In this document: positions 12,525 through 27,900 of the stretch, one piece after another
How positions within the stretch are numbered: the first letter of the stretch is position 1
Layout: each line of letters opens with the position of its first letter
Source of the DNA: Prunella strophiata
Taxonomy: Eukaryota; Chordata; Aves; Passeriformes; Prunellidae
Direction: 5' to 3'
Assembly (NCBI GenBank): GCA_036583965.1
Contig: JAZBQD010000014.1
Span: 44,635,490-44,699,489, forward strand
DNA: 64,000 bases
Notes under the pieces: model-generated
The model's database searches: none
Seen by the model: the letters and a program-made list of their open reading frames with translations, nothing else
Told to the model about the DNA's origin: nothing
Translations under genes and position numbers: made by a program

Positions 12525-14930
12525 TATTCCCAGGATACAGGCACATTTTCAAATGGTAACACTCATCTGGTCAGACAAACCTTGTAGTCATCTCTGAATG
12601 CACAAGTTACCTAGAATGCTTATCTACTTACTGTCTTCTTCTGATTGCTTATTCTAGATTCAAAAGACACACTGATCTAGTTGTTTCAGGTTTGCTCACA
12701 TTTTCCTGTCTGGGGAATTCTCTGGTGCAGTGATACAGTTATTTTAGTAGCTGTGACTGCTGAGTCAATTTCAGTTTTTTAACAGGATAGCCCCACAGCA
12801 TTCCCAGGGGTACTTTTTCAAAGCAGGATTCCTTTAACATGATGTTCTGCAGTAGAGTATTCCTTTTCCCATTGTTAACATTTTTATCCTTCAGAAGCAC
12901 TTTTTTCATTCTAATCTATTCTCTTCTCAAATTCATGCTGCAGTGAAATCATATTGTTCAAAATACTCATGATCCCTCCTAGATTCATCTGTGAACGGAA
13001 TTATCATGTTCTTCAGTCCATCACAATGATCAGTTAAAACTTCCTTGTATTTGACCCAGTGCTAATTCTCCTGCTCCCTATCAATAAACCCCTTTAATTT
13101 AAAATTCTGTTTCCTAATTTAGCAAGATCTCATTCTGCTACAGTTCTTTTTCCATTTTCTGCTGTTAAAGTATCATGCGGTATTCCACAGCGAATACCTC
13201 AAACTTCCTGGAAATAATTTTACTTTATATAGAGTGCTGTAGGAACACATCCATAGTAGTTAGGATTTCTGGCTAATTGCTGATTTCTTTTGAAGTTACT
13301 AAAAACTAATTACAGCTCAAGTGAAATGCCTATTGCATCTCCACATTTTAAAATGATTTAGAGAGGAGAACAAACTCCTCAGTGCCTGATGACAGTGCAG
13401 CACTTGCAACACTGAGGATCAAGTTAATTTGAAGGCATTCAATACAAGCACTTCTGAATTTATGTACACGGAGGCCTAAAACAGTCTGAATTAATTACTC
13501 TGTAGCTCAACTCAATTCCATAGGTACTTTTAAAAGCCACACTTAAGAAAAATACTGTTATAGCAATAAAGAGGAAGGGGAAAAGGGGTGAATGAAGATA
13601 TGACAGCAGCTTCCAGCAAAAACAGTATCGTCACAAATCCAGATCTTACCCTATTTGAAATAAAATCCTCAGAACACGAGGCTTTATTTATATAAGAAAA
13701 TTAAGTGGAAATGTTATCATTTTGTTCACTAAAGGTACTTGTTTCCTTTGATAATACTTGCCCCAAAAAACTGTGACTGGAAACTTATGAATTCAGAATA
13801 ATGCCTTTGATATCTCTTGGGTGACGCTGTGACTTTGCTCTTTGCCAGAGAAGTGTGCAATGTGTGTTATTACATGACTACCTGATGCTGTCTGTTTTGA
13901 CTTATGGTGCAGCACAGTTTAACTCTGTACAAAGTACCTCTATCAGAATAATGTTGACATTTCCTTTTTATATACTTAAATCATCTCACACCTATGGGAA
14001 AGGTTTGATCTCATTATTCTTCTACTCAGTTCTTAATAACTGAAATGCAAAAGGGAAGCTGTATAAATGAAAGCTGGATTATGATCATAAATCTCTGCCT
14101 TGTGAGGCAAACACAAGGGAGAGAACTCAGGATGAAAAGGATGAATATCTGAGTAAAATGACACAGGTCAAAATTGAAAACATATCAAATTAAAAAGAAA
14201 AAAAAAAAAAACCAACATCCCAATAAAATGTTTTCTTGCACAGTCAAGAATACGATGTAGAACCTCCAAGGACCTCACTTGTCTGCCTCATAGTTCCTTT
14301 CCGAACTGCAGCCTAATAACATTTTCAATATTTTAAAGCAAGTACAGAAGGTGACTATCATAATAAATGTTATTTTTAGTAGATAATGCAATCGCAGGTG
14401 ATTAGTTCCAAACAGCAAAATGACAAATGCACTGACTTTGGTGAAATTGGATGCTTTAGCTACTGCATAGAACTTGTATTTTATCCAGTCAATATTCTCA
14501 TGCATTGTAGCTGTCTAGTACAAAACAAACATTCCCCCAGGCACCTGGCAAACAATCTTATTAACAGGTACGTGCCAACATGTGACAGCAGCTGTGTCTA
14601 CCTCAAATTTCACTGCACTGTTTTGAAGAACTCCCATGTACCTTCCTGTTGAAAATGCTGTTTGAGGCACTGGGTTGTCACAGCTCATGGCATCCTCGTG
14701 GCATATACAGAAAGTATGTAAAGGCATGGGCAATATGACTGGACTAAGTTCTAAATGTTAACTTCACAGCCCTGACATAATTTCAGGAGAACGCATACAT
14801 GAAAGGTGGAAGACAAAAAGAAATTTATATAATTTGATGTTGCAACTCCTAATTTCCTTCTTGACTAGAACTACACATCAAGTCTGGCACCCAAAACTTA
14901 AGTTTTTCTAAGAAACTTTCTCATTCATAT
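12525..14930. other. Intergenic DNA between CR1 tail and PNPLA8 3' end
   Basis: AT-rich. A short A-run lies at about 14195-14210. No coding exon, RNA gene or clear repeat was recognised. Confidence 0.45.
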
Positions 14931-14934
14931 GAAC

Positions 14935-15670
14935 TATTTCAATACTTTATATCTTTTATTCTGTTACTGAAATAGCTGCTCAAGTGAAGTTTTGGGGCTT
15001 GGGATTACTTTCAAATAATGAGTTAATAAATCTGAAGTTATTCCCATAAAAACAATAAGCAGATAATTCTAAAAATACCAGTTAATGTTGATAATTTAAT
15101 AGGCCATTTATAGTCATCCAAACATTTTCATCAATACTGTTATGTACAAAATCCACTAAAATAAAAAAAACAAATTTAAATGTTATCTTTCAGATGTAAA
15201 AGTGCAATTAACACAGGCAGAGTTTTCGCAAGAACATTACATTTCTATTAAATTCACTGCCTACGTAAGAGCCTAACAGGTATATTGCCTACACTAAAGT
15301 GAATGAGGATTTGATTTTTTTTTGTTAACTTTGAATAAGCCTGGTAGTTGATAAATAAAGGTTTTCTGCCACAATCATAGCACATACATCCCAAAATGCA
15401 TTACACAATTGTTTCCATAATTTTCAGTTTTATCAACTTTAGAAATTAAAGTAGAGCAACAGTAAGATTCATTAAGTTCCAAAAATAATTAATACCATAA
15501 AACCTTGTAACGAGTGTGCACAAAACAGCCATCCTGAATTCTGATAGCTTTCCCCAGAATTCTGACAGCTTTCCAAAGATGTTATTTACCCTGAATCAAC
15601 ATTCTTCCTTTACAGTACCAAATGGATTTTCTGGAACAAGATTTACATTTATCTTTCATGCATTACTTAT
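14935..15670 (-). other. PNPLA8: Probable PNPLA8 3' untranslated region
   Basis: AT-rich sequence after the stop codon with no further coding signal. On the minus strand the first hexamer resembling a poly(A) signal is ATTAAA at 15100-15095, and the first canonical AATAAA is at 14960-14955. The left limit assumes cleavage about 20 nt beyond AATAAA. The 3' end is inferred only, and a longer form is possible. Confidence 0.4.
14955..14960 (-). terminator. Candidate PNPLA8 poly(A) signal AATAAA
   Basis: Canonical AATAAA on the minus strand about 710 nt past the stop codon. It is the nearest canonical hexamer downstream of the coding region. The weaker ATTAAA at 15100-15095 is an alternative. Confidence 0.4.
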
Positions 15671-15945
15671 TCACAATTTGGAAAGAAACGGCAAGCCTTC
15701 ATACATGTCAGCCTTTAATTTCATCCAGTCCCGAAACCTCTGCAAAACTGATTTTTCTTGTGTTAATATTTTTGCAGCTTTTCTCAGTTTTTCTTCATTT
15801 CGTTCTAAATAACGAATTCCATCTGTCTGCAGCTGACTGAGTTTCTCTTTACGGCTTTCATCCAGAGGTATGTCTTCATTCATAAGAGGGTTAAATCTGA
15901 AATAAGTATCTGGAGGCAACAGTGCATCCAGCATGGTGTGAACTT
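15671..15945 (-). CDS. PNPLA8: PNPLA8 exon 10: residues 714-804, stop and SKL signal
   Basis: Terminal exon, acceptor ATACAG at 15947-15946. It encodes [20 protein letters not shown] followed by a charged helical C-terminal region, and ends [11 protein letters not shown] with TGA at 15673-15671. The SKL tripeptide at the very end is the classical PTS1 peroxisomal import signal and is a known property of this family. The 3' untranslated region continues to the left. Confidence 0.96.
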
Positions 15946-18900
15946 CTGTATTGAAAACAAATGAAGAAAAGAGTTAAATTCACATGAGAGAGTCAAACAG
16001 TCCTGCAAGTGATCTGAACAAAAACTGCACTGAATGACAGAGTAAGAGTAAATATGTGCTGCTTTGCTGAATAAACATTTTTCTACCACTGCCTCATCGA
16101 AACCCCTTTCTCATTAGAAGACTTGTAAATGACCCTGTAGCTCTGTTTACTCTGGAAAAGATTAATCTTTTATTCCAAGACAACTTCACTGGTATGACAA
16201 TTAAGTAAGCTTTGCAGCTATCTAGATTTTTAATTACATTCCATTCCTTAACAAGTAAGAGCATATCCTGAAGAGCAGGAATGTGACTTCCATATTCCCA
16301 TTTCATGATACCTGTGATTTGTTACACTTGGTACTAACAGAAGTAGGTATTATGAAAACAACGGGTATGTTCTTCTGCAATCTCAGTAAGAATATGTAGG
16401 ACTAAAGCTTTATTTTGTTTACAACTATTAATAATTTTTAAAATATATTACTACAGATTTGAGGCTTGAATTTAACATGCATTTAATTTAAAATATTCAA
16501 GTTAAATTATATGACTTCAGTTAACTAGTAAAATAAAAAACTATGTAAGGCAATTTATGTTCTTTTTTTATAACCTGTTTCTTTCTCCCTTTAGATCTTT
16601 TCGTTGGCTCACTTAAAATTCCATTTCTATCACTTCCTTTAGCATTCATTCTATCTTCTTCGTATTCTTACCATGTTCCTCCATTCTTTTAAACATCTAT
16701 TGTCATATAAAAAGTTGGAAGTGAAAAAAGTATCAGGGATAAGATCAAAGCAAAAGATTCTTGTAAATCTGAAATAATCTTGTCTTGGCCTCTCTTCCTG
16801 CAAATTACTCAGCTATGTCTGTTCTTGTCTCACCACATCCAGTCTTTCTTGCCCCATTTAATACTCTCCCTTTTGTAATACAAGTTCCCATTTGCTCAAA
16901 TCTACTCTCCTCTCTTTCCATTTCTTTTCCTTTAGTTTCCACAATGAAGTTTCCTTTCTTCTTCCCTTCAAATTTCTTGCCTCATTTTTCAGCTGCAATG
17001 AATGAAACTTTCTGATAGAAAGTGGACAGTACATATCTCCTTCCCACAATTCCCACTACCTTTCCATAGCTGTGCAAAAACCAAAAGGCAATCCAAACTC
17101 TTTTTTTTTTCTACTAGTGACAGTCAGTCACAGGTGACAGAGACTATACAGGTGACAGAGACTATACAGCAAGGGACCTATGCCATAACAGCATTTCTTG
17201 TTCCCTGGCTTTTTGCAATATCAGTTTCCTTTGTAATGGGAGGGGGAAATTATCTGTGTATAAATATTTCCTGTTTACAAAAATAAAACAGATGTAAACT
17301 GCTAGTGACAGAGTTCCAGTGTACTTCCATCTAGGAACAGAATTTATTTTAGAAAACAGATGCTTGGCTCTTCGTGACAGCAATGGAAGTCATCAGCACT
17401 GGAAGATAAAGTACAGTCCTTGGAAAAGTACAGGTATAAAAGCAATATTTTCTGAAGCTGTTGAAAATCAATGTTCTATATTAAGTACCAAGCATTTCTG
17501 TGTTGTGGGAAAAACAAATAAAATACAAGAAAATATGATTTTTAAATGAATTCCTGAATATGCTTTTTATCCTAAAGCTCAAGTGAAAATATTTCTCCTC
17601 CAGAAAACACATAAAACTGGTACTAAAACTATACACAGTAAGTTACAAAGACACATGCTTCAATTCAGTTTCAATTCAGGCTGGTAGAGAGGAGAAGAGT
17701 AAATACAAAAGGTTGAAGACTGTTCTCTGAATTGGAACTATAATTCTAAGAAACATAAATAAAATTGCAGACAGCCACAGTACAAGCGTATCTTAAGACA
17801 CCAACCTTCTGTATCAGTTGCACTGTTGATAACATTGGTCAGTTTGGCTTTCAGACTGGTGTGTGTGACATTGGTCTTTACCTCGCTTTCATACCGACCA
17901 GTGCCCAGCGAAATCAGACACTGCAATGGAACATTGGGCCAGAGACACTTGCACTCATGAACTGCCAGTGCAGAAGGATTATTTAGGAGCAGACCTCCAT
18001 CCTGTAAATTAACAAGAAATACAAATATTGGTACTATACATAACATACAGTCACAAAAGAAACTGCAACCATAAATTAAACTAGCATAGCCCTAATATAC
18101 AAAACCAATTAAAACCCATAAGCATTCATTTCCAACTTTTGTAAAATTGAATTGAATCTCTTTGTATGATAAAGCAGCTTCCTAGCTTGGCCTCCCAGGC
18201 ACTGTCAGAGCAGCTGCTGGGGCTGTGCTTGGTTCTGCTGCATTATATACAAGTGGTAGGCTGAAACAGCAGCATTCACTGGAATATCTGGAGAAGTTAT
18301 GACTTCATTTTTGAAGATCTTTTCAGTAAAACAGATACACATATTGACAATTTTTTAATCAAAAATCTGCCCCTCCCCTTGAAATGCTTATTAGTGGTAT
18401 TACAAGGAAATTTTCTGTAACAAAACCCAAATCACTACCTGCAGATTCCAAAACAAAATAAAAAAGAAAAATCAGAAGAGCTAAGCTTGGCCAAACCTTA
18501 CTTTGAAAACACAGTCATTACACAGGATGCTATAGCTTTGATTTAAGAGTTGGAAAGTCATTTAGGTTGGAAAGAACTTATTGAGCTCCTCTGGTCCAAC
18601 CACCCTGCTCATGCAGGGTCAAGTACAGCATGCTGCCCAAAGCCATGTCCAGTTGGATTTTAAGTATCTCCACAAACAGAGACTCCAAAATCTCTGTGAG
18701 CAACCTGTTCCAGTGTTTGACCACCCTCACAGTAAAATATTTTTCCTGTGTTCAGATGAAATTTCATATGTTTGCATTTACACCACTGTCCCCTTGTCCT
18801 ACCAGTGGGCACTACTGGGAAGACCACAGCTTCCTCATCTTCTTTCCCTCCCATTCTTGATTGGTACACATCCCCTCCCTGAGACTTCTCTTCTGTTGGC

Positions 18901-21900
18901 TGAACAGTGTCAGCTGATTCAAGGAGAATCCCTTAATCATCTTTGTGGCCCTGAACTAGACTAACTCCAATAGACTCATGTCTCTATTGTACTGGGAAAC
19001 CGGAGACAGCACTCCAGATGTGGCCTCAGCAGTGCAGAGAGGAAGGACTGTCCCCCATGACCACTGGCAGCACTGTTGCTGATGCAGCCCAGGATGCTGT
19101 TGGCCCTTTTTACTGTAAGTGGGCATCACTCATGTTGAGCTTGTTGTCCACCAGCCCCCCAAGGTCCTTCCTCTGCCAAGCTGCATTACAACTCAGTGTA
19201 ATAAGGCTCTTCCTCTGTATACGCAGGGCTCTGCCTTTCACCTTTTTCAACTTCATGAAATTCTTCAGTCTGTTGAGGTCCCTTTGAGTGGCAGCGCCCA
19301 ACCATTCATGTACCAGTCATTCCTCCCATGTTTGTATCATCCATGGAATTCCTGCAGGTATACTCTGTCCAATCACCCAGATCATTAATGAAGACATTAA
19401 ATAGAATTTGCCCCAGTATAGATCCTTAGGTACACCTCTAGTGTCTTGCTTCCAACTTGACTTTGTGACACTGATCCCAACTTGGGACTAGTCATTCAGC
19501 TAGCTTGTATCCACCTCTCTGTCTCTTTACCTAACCCACACTTTGTCAGCTTGTCTATGGTATTCTGGGAGGTAAGTGTCAAAGGCTTTATAAAGTTGAG
19601 GCATCCAATGCCTTGTACTTGTCTACCAATTGCAAATGGCTGCCAGCGTTGCTCAACCATGAGTAAACTACTTTGTAAATCCATGCTGACTACTCATGAT
19701 CACCTTTTTGCTCTTCATGACTTTGTAAGTCCTTTTCTGGAGGATTTCCTCTATCATCTCCCAAGGGATTGGGGCTGAAGTCAACAAGCCTGAAGTTCCC
19801 CAGAGCTTTCTTCTTGCTATTCCTGAAGACATGAATGGCATCTGCTTTCCCAATAGCCATGATCATTTAAAAATAATCAAGTCACCTCACAATGGCCTCA
19901 GTCAGCTCCATCAGCACTCACAGGTGCAACACATCAGACCTTAGGAATTTATATATGACCAGTTCATTTAACTGCTCCCTAACCTGGCTCTCCTCCCACC
20001 AAGTACAAGTCCTCCTTGCACCAGACTTTCACTCTAGCTGCAGGAGCCTGGGATTCCTGAAAGCCATTTTTACTGGTATAGACTGAGACAAAGGCAGCAT
20101 TAAGCATCTTGGACTTTTCCAATTTGTCACAAGCTCTCTTGCTCCAGTCAGCAGCAGGTCCACTTTTTCCCCAGTCTTTTTGCTGTTTATGTACTTTTAG
20201 AATCTTTTGTTGTTGCCTTCTCCACACCAGCTTTTATTTTCCTAGCCCCACCTCTGCAAGACTGGACAGGACATCTATACTTCTGGGTCACCTGTCCCTC
20301 CTACATCTTTTGTACACTTCCTTTTTATGTTGGAGTTGCAGTTAGGACATCATTGCTCATCCGTGCCTGCTATCTTTGCTTGATTTCCTTCTTATTGGGA
20401 TGGTCCTTTGCTGAATTTGGAGGTAGTGATTACAGACTATCAGCCAGCTCTCCTAGACCCCTCTTCTCTTCAAGGTCACAGTCCATGTGACTTCTTCCAA
20501 GCAGAGCTCTGAAGAGGCTGAGGTCTGCTTTCCTGAAATGCAGTGCTCAAGTCCTGCGTTTTTCCCCTGCTTCCTCCCCTTAGGATCCTGACCTCCATCA
20601 TCTCACAGTCACTATAGCCAAGGCTTTCTTGAACTCTCATATCCCTGACCAGTTCTTTATTCCTCATAATCACCAGGTCCAGCAAAGCACCTTTCCTTGT
20701 TGGTCCACCATGAACTAGGACAGCTGCTGTTATCAATGCACTTGAAAAATCTCCCTTGGTGGCTTGAGCTCTTCTGTACTGTCCTTTCATCAGGAATCAG
20801 GATGATTCAAGGTCCTGTGAGGACCAGCCCTGGGGATATGAGGCTTCTTTAAGTTGTCTGAAGATCAGAATTCAGCCCAATACTACTAGGAACAAATGCT
20901 GCTCTGGAATTGAGGAGAGATATCTTTCGCTAGCAACATGTTAAAAGTGTAGGTGAAGAGGCTGGGATAAAATACTTCAGGACTAATAAGAATCAGTGTG
21001 AATGACACTGTAAGTAAGTCTGAGAAGCATTCAGACAATGAGATCTTGATCCACTGAATCTCAAGAAGTACATTCAGCACTTCCTGGAAGTAAAATGACC
21101 TTCACTCCAACCAAGAAATAGATTAATTTGGAATTTGAATTAATCAGAGCTTTTTTTTTCGCTGGGAATGCCTTAAAACCAGAAGTTATAAAGGCAAAAC
21201 TTAAGCTTGAGAACATTACCAATAGCAGACATGAAGATAGCTGTATCCATTCAGAATCTATACAAACAAGTAAAATGTAAAAGAAACAGAATATTTACTA
21301 TAATAGGTATAATGCAAGCACTCCCTATATTCTAAAGTTCCCTGAATTCCTTATATCCCATATCTAACCATCACATTACTAGAACAATAAGGAAAAGCAA
21401 CTCTACCCAGGAATAGCTTAGAATAAAAAAGGTTTTAGAGATGAAAAACATTTTACAGAAACTCCTTGTACAGCTGTGCTAGATAAGTAAAAACAGGATT
21501 ACTGAGCTTAGTTTTTTGAGTGTGTGTTCTTTTAATTAACCTCTAATTTCAACCTACAGAAAGCTCTTTGAACCCTCTCTGGATACCATCCATCTCGCTC
21601 AAAACACTAAACACACTGCTAACATGAATAGTGCCCATTATCTCTTCAGTGCCCATTATCCCTTGCTCATGTTTTGTCTAGAAAACTAAATACAAGGATG
21701 CTTTTGTCCTTTATATAATTCCCCATGAATCTTTATCTAAAATCTTAATAATTATCATAGTGGTGCTTAATTCTTTCTTTATATCCTAGATTAAAAACAT
21801 GCTTACAAAATAATTTCCACTGATACTGTCAATATAATTAAACATGACTGCTCCACTGTGGGAAAATTAGTGTTATCAGAAGTTTGATGGGATATTATAC

Positions 21901-24900
21901 TAGAATACTGCAATATTTTTGTAATACTGACAAATAAAAGATCAAAGGAACATAAAATACACATACCAAATGGGTTTGTAATGATAACTGATGGCTTTGT
22001 GCAATGATTTCCATATTTAAAAACTCTCCAATTTAGGTTTATTGTAATGACAGTAAATTCCTAATGATTTTCAATTTAGACACAAGTTCTAGCATTTATA
22101 CAGGTAATAGACACATGTCAGTTTTTGAAAGTTAGAAGCAGGACTAAGAAAGGCAACTGACTTGTTTCTTCTCCTCCAAAGAGATTATGGGAGATAATAA
22201 CCATGTCCTGATCAATACTTCAAATAATATTACTCTGTTAAAAAAGCAATGTTCATTGTACTGCTTTTGCTTAAAATGATCAACTACTAAAGGAGTAAAT
22301 AATGCTATTAGTTAAACTGTACTATTAAGGACTCAGTGAAAGAAATACTGCTGTAATTTATTTAAATTGGCAGCTCCAGAAACCATACAGCCAATAATGT
22401 AAAAAGCTGAAATTCTTGTGAAAAAGTATTTTCACCATTTTTAAAATTAGTTATGATTTAATTTATGTGCATTCAAAGAAAATGTAAACAACAAAGAATT
22501 TTCCATTCTGAAAATTAAAGAACAGAAACTAACTCTTCTGATTCTGAATAATTCCTTTAACTTCATAAAAGTAGAAAAAAGCCCATCCCAAGATGTCTAC
22601 TGAACTAGCAATACAGAAATATGAAAGGCAGATCTAAATGTTTTAAAATTCATTTGAAGAAATCATGACATATCCTTCTCCATGCTTGCCCTTGAGACAC
22701 AGGAACAGAATTCCCAAATGATTGACTCCATAGTTTTGTACAGAAGATACTGAGATCACAAGAAACTTCACTGATCCTTGTTTTGGAGAACTGCTAAATC
22801 TGCTGTCCTAATTTTTTTTCTCATTCTGTCTATAGCTATAAATACTATATAAACTAATCTACATTAGTTATAACTTACTAATTAAAATATTTTATTGTAA
22901 GCATTGGGCTTTTAAAATATATTTATAAAAATACATTAACCAAAATGGAATAAACATAAATACTGAATGATTGCCAGTAGTATGGAATGTCTTGGTAACT
23001 AACACCAACTTCCTCATCCATGAGCTTTCTTGCCACTCTGAACTTCCATGCAATTAAACAACTGGAAGTAAACAAGGCAAATTTATCTGATCTACGGCTA
23101 CAGAGATGCAACACCAATCCCTGTTTGTCTCAAAACAAAATAATGAAAACAAAATAAGGATCTTGATACCACATATGATGGTGCAAAAATCTTATTGATA
23201 TAAAGGGGTATTTTAACTTATATCATAAGCTTCAAGCTACAATTCAAATTTTACAAAGCATTGCTAACTTTATGCGCAGTCCTAAACCTTTTTGGTTCCT
23301 ATTAAGTTTATCAGTTCCTTTTTGACAGATGGAATGTCCTCACTGTGTCACTCCTTTCCTCTACATTGTTAGCTATGTCCCTGTGGAATGGTACTGCCTG
23401 TGTGCACACACAGTCCATATTAACGGAATATTCAATAAATTACACATTATCAACAAACACTGGGTCTAAAAGCAAAACCAATAGATCAAGAGAAGTGATT
23501 ATCCCCTTTTATTCAGTATGCACAAGGCCAGACTGGGGACAGATACTTTGTACAGCTTTGGACACCCAGTTAAAAAACACTGAAGAACTGGAACACATAC
23601 AGTAAAGAACCATTAAGATGGTTTGGGGCCTGAAGCACATAACATACGAGAAGAGATGCAGGGAAGTAGGTTTGCTTACCCCATTAAAAAGAGAAAGTCA
23701 AGGAGGAAGCTAATCACAGTGTTTCACTATCTAAAGTAGAAACACCCAGATTCTTTCAAAGAGTACAGAATAAGAGCCAGAGCAGCTGTGGAATCTCCAT
23801 CCTTAGACATTTTCAAAACTAAGCTGGGCAAAGTCCTGAGTAATCCAACCCAGCTTGAGGTTTAGCCTGTTTTGAACAGGAGGCTGAACCAGATAACCAC
23901 CTGAGGCCCTCTCCTCCTCCTCCAGTTTTTGTAAGGTTCTATTCTATTTAAAGAAATAATGCATGAATCACAGATGCATGCAATTTTCGCTGTAAAACAA
24001 AATTACATTTCAAAATCCTTTCTTATTAGAATTTGAATTGTCAGTCCAGTCTCGGTTTTGTGGAAAACACAAAATTTCTAGTGCCAGGAGAGGTTCCAGT
24101 TGGACATTTAAGAAAAATGCCTTCACCAAAAACCATTGGAACACACTGAAGAGGGAAGTGGCGGAGTCACCATCCCTGGAGGTATTTAGAAGACATTCAG
24201 ATGCTTAGGGACATGGTTTAGTGGTGGACTGGGCAGTATTAGGTTAATGGCTGGACTTTGTAGGCTTTTTCCAACATAAACAAGTCTATGATTCACACCT
24301 TGCAATCTTTAATAGATAGGGTAACTTACAGGAACTCTTCAAATGACTAAACTGTTGACCTATATCCACAGCAAGTGGAATTGGCCCAAGTTTTGACTCA
24401 GGACTCAGTGTTGGGCAAACAGGCAGGGCTGATCCCTTTTTCTTTCTGTTCTCCCATTCTTGGATTATTTGGCCTTCCCTACATTTCACCCTCTCTTCTC
24501 ATTTAGCTAGATCTCAATCCAACCACAAACTCTCTTTTTCACTTCCCAAACACACATTTGCCATTCCTTCCCTTCTCTGCTGCTACGCGCAGTGCAGTGG
24601 CAAGTGCCAGACACTGCTTCATCTGCTGAACTTTGCAAAACCATTCTACACTTGAGTCAACTTAATCTGCTGGCAGTACACCAAACACAAAATGCTGGAG
24701 TAGGAACGTTAATGCAAGGAGATACTAGAAAAGGGGGCATAACACTCCCAATGTCATCAGGCAGGCAAGCAGCAAAGAAAATGGCTTTTTAAAAATTTCT
24801 AAATAAAAAATAGTGGAAGTAATCTAGTAAGTTAATATTAAAATGGAGCTTAATAATAATACAGCCCCAAAATTGCTAGTGATAGCAAAGCAGTGAACTC

Positions 24901-27900
24901 AGGGACTGGGACAATGTTTTCAGTTTTTTGTCAAATGCTTTCCAGGTGGTAAACATGCAATTGTTCTGTTTTATTTAATATCTTATTCCCAGATGAAGCC
25001 AATGAATTTTTTTCACACAGATTTTTTCACAAAAATTCATTAATACAAAAGAAACCATATTTTTAGGGCTTGCTGGTAGGCAACAAGGATTCTAAAGCTG
25101 TAGCTAGTACTTTCTATCAGTGTTGTGATAGCTGCAAAATGGTCAGGCAAGGCTCCCCTGTGACTTGATTTATAGATCTTCAATTATTTAAAGCAGGAAA
25201 AATGCACCTTTTGTAAACAAATGCTCCAATAAAAACTCTGATGGAGATACCCTGCTTGCACAGTTCTAGAGGTTAAGAAAGGCCTGGTTAAACACTGTAA
25301 AACAGATGGGTGCAAATTCTACAGTCAGAAGGAAAACAGACTGGGAAGTCTGCAAGAAAGTGTTCCAGAGCACATGGGAGCCTGGTAGCACAGGACTTTC
25401 TGAAAATTTTGTCCTTTTTAAATAATTATAGTGAATGGGCACGAAGTCACCAGTGACACACTTAAGTCGATACTTTTTAAATAATTATTTGAAATTAAGA
25501 TACTAAAATTCAAAAATTGTACTATACTTTACCATAGGAGAGCAGTTGTACCTCACAAGAACATTTTCCACATTCATAGGCTCTCTCTGCATTTCCTAAT
25601 TCTGCCAGACACAAGTTGAGCCTTGTAACTGTTCTGTATAACACCTTGTGTGCTGTACAGTTTCACTTAAATTATCCTAAACTTTGTGAATAAAATAATC
25701 TAGCACTGAATGAAGGATATATAATGTATGAAAGCCATGTCTGATATTTGGAAGCTGAGTTTGTTGGCTCCATAGTAACCACTTCATCTCACTGCCTATG
25801 CAGACATGCTTTGCATTTTAGTTCACTCTTACAGACTTGCTCTGTTGTTTACTTTCACTGCCTTTGTGAAAAAAAAAGAGACAGAATTAGTACAAAGCTA
25901 TCACAGGACAAGACAGGCTAAGACTCTGAGTGGACTTCTGAAAAGTATTTTTTAAATTCTGTGCTTAAAGTCAACATAAGCATCATAAATATGCAGCTTA
26001 AGGATAAGTCTAGTTCCTGCTAATGAGGAGTTTGAGGAGTTGCTGCATACTAATAAGGGGTTACTTCTTAGAAAAACTAAAATAGCTACTTCAAAAACAT
26101 TTACTCTATTTCCCAGAAGTAATGGGCAAAATCATTCTATAAAATCATCTCAATATGTTTATGTATGTAGCAGCAAACGTCCTCAGAGCAGAAGACAGGA
26201 ATGAGAAAGGGGAGACTTCTTTCACTACAGAAGGTAGTAAGGTCTATCAATACAGGAAGCTTCAAGATTCACATCCCAGCCTGGTCCTCTCACTGCTCTG
26301 GGCACCCAGTGTCATTATGAAAATGTCAGTACTTCTACCCTAAGCTCTAAGGCTTGCTCAGTAAAGCATCACTGGGCTAAAAAAATCATAGTTTTTGACA
26401 AGTGCTTTGTGAAAAAGAAATATGTACATTCAGATTTAACTGCACAATAAACTAGCCCCCTATAGCTTCAGCACAAACATAACCTTTTCAATACAAAGAT
26501 TACGTGATTATGCTGTTCTGTTATATATATACAAATATGTTTGAAATATACATGAATTATGGCTCTCCTCTTGGGAGTAATCAGCCAGACTGATCACAGT
26601 ATTACTGAGGATGAAAGTGATGAAGAGGAGCTTCCAGTAAGACAGGCAATCTTTATTTCCCTTAACAAACTATTTGGCAAAATATATAAAGTTTTATAAA
26701 CACGAAACAGGAGAGAAGCAGAATTGTTTTCTCTTCATCTTGCTGACAAACAATGGATGGTGGCGTCAATATTTCTAACTGTAGTGACCAAGAACAATTT
26801 GTTTTTGCTTCATTCTAACGGTATGTACCACTCTGCTGTTTGAGTGAGAAATTTTTTTAAATAACTTCAGTAATTTTTTATAAAGCATACAATGACCTAC
26901 AGTTGTCTCCTTGTACAAATATTTAATCCAATTTATTCGGGAAGATTCACCCTTGCTTTATAATCATGCTAAGAAGCAGACTACTGGGGTCAACTACATA
27001 CAATTATAATATATTCTGCACTATGTTGATTTCCCAGCAGAGGCCCTAATTGGGGACAGATATAAATGCCATCCTCTTACACACCAAATTTCTAACAATT
27101 ACAGAAAGAACCAGAGTTCTTAGGGAGAGCCAGAGTGCTCCTTCAGATTCTTGAAATAAACACCTTGTGCTCATTATTTGGAAATGGTGTCTCAAAATTA
27201 TGATTTATCTTTAAATAGAAATATAAACATTTAAGTTACTAGAAAAATAAACACTTAAGTTACTTGTCATAAAGAGTGCAGTGAAAAAGGGATTTCCCTT
27301 GAACTGGCATTGAGAAAAATTCTAGAGAAAACATTTGTACAGAACATGAAAATTAAATGCATTGGTATTTATATTATTGAATGACACCAATATTGAATTT
27401 CCATTACTGCATTCTTTAACATTCTTTCTTTTTTAAAGAAAATCTGAAGGTGTATTAGCTATATTTGTACTTCTGCCACACCAGTTATAGAGAGATTTTA
27501 TACTGAGATCACATGACAAAATAAAAAAAATAAATCTAATAACATTTGAAAATTTACTGAAAAGTTTCCTTTTCAGTTCAACTGTTTTCCATACAGTATT
27601 CATCATTTTTCCCCCTAAAAACTAGCAATACCATAATACAACTGGCATACACTCAAATGTCAGGATCAATGCTTCCAAGAACTGTCAATACTATTGCTCT
27701 TATGTGCAAAACATTTGATAATATATTTTATATTCATTACAATGAATGCCTGGCTGAAGTAGACTCCTAGGTGATTATCTTGAATTATTAACTCATCCTA
27801 GTGAGGCATTAATTCACAGAAAATGACCTGCTGCTCTGAAGACATCACTCAATTTATGGGTTTATGTCAGATACAGAAAATGTATGCTTACAGGGTTACT

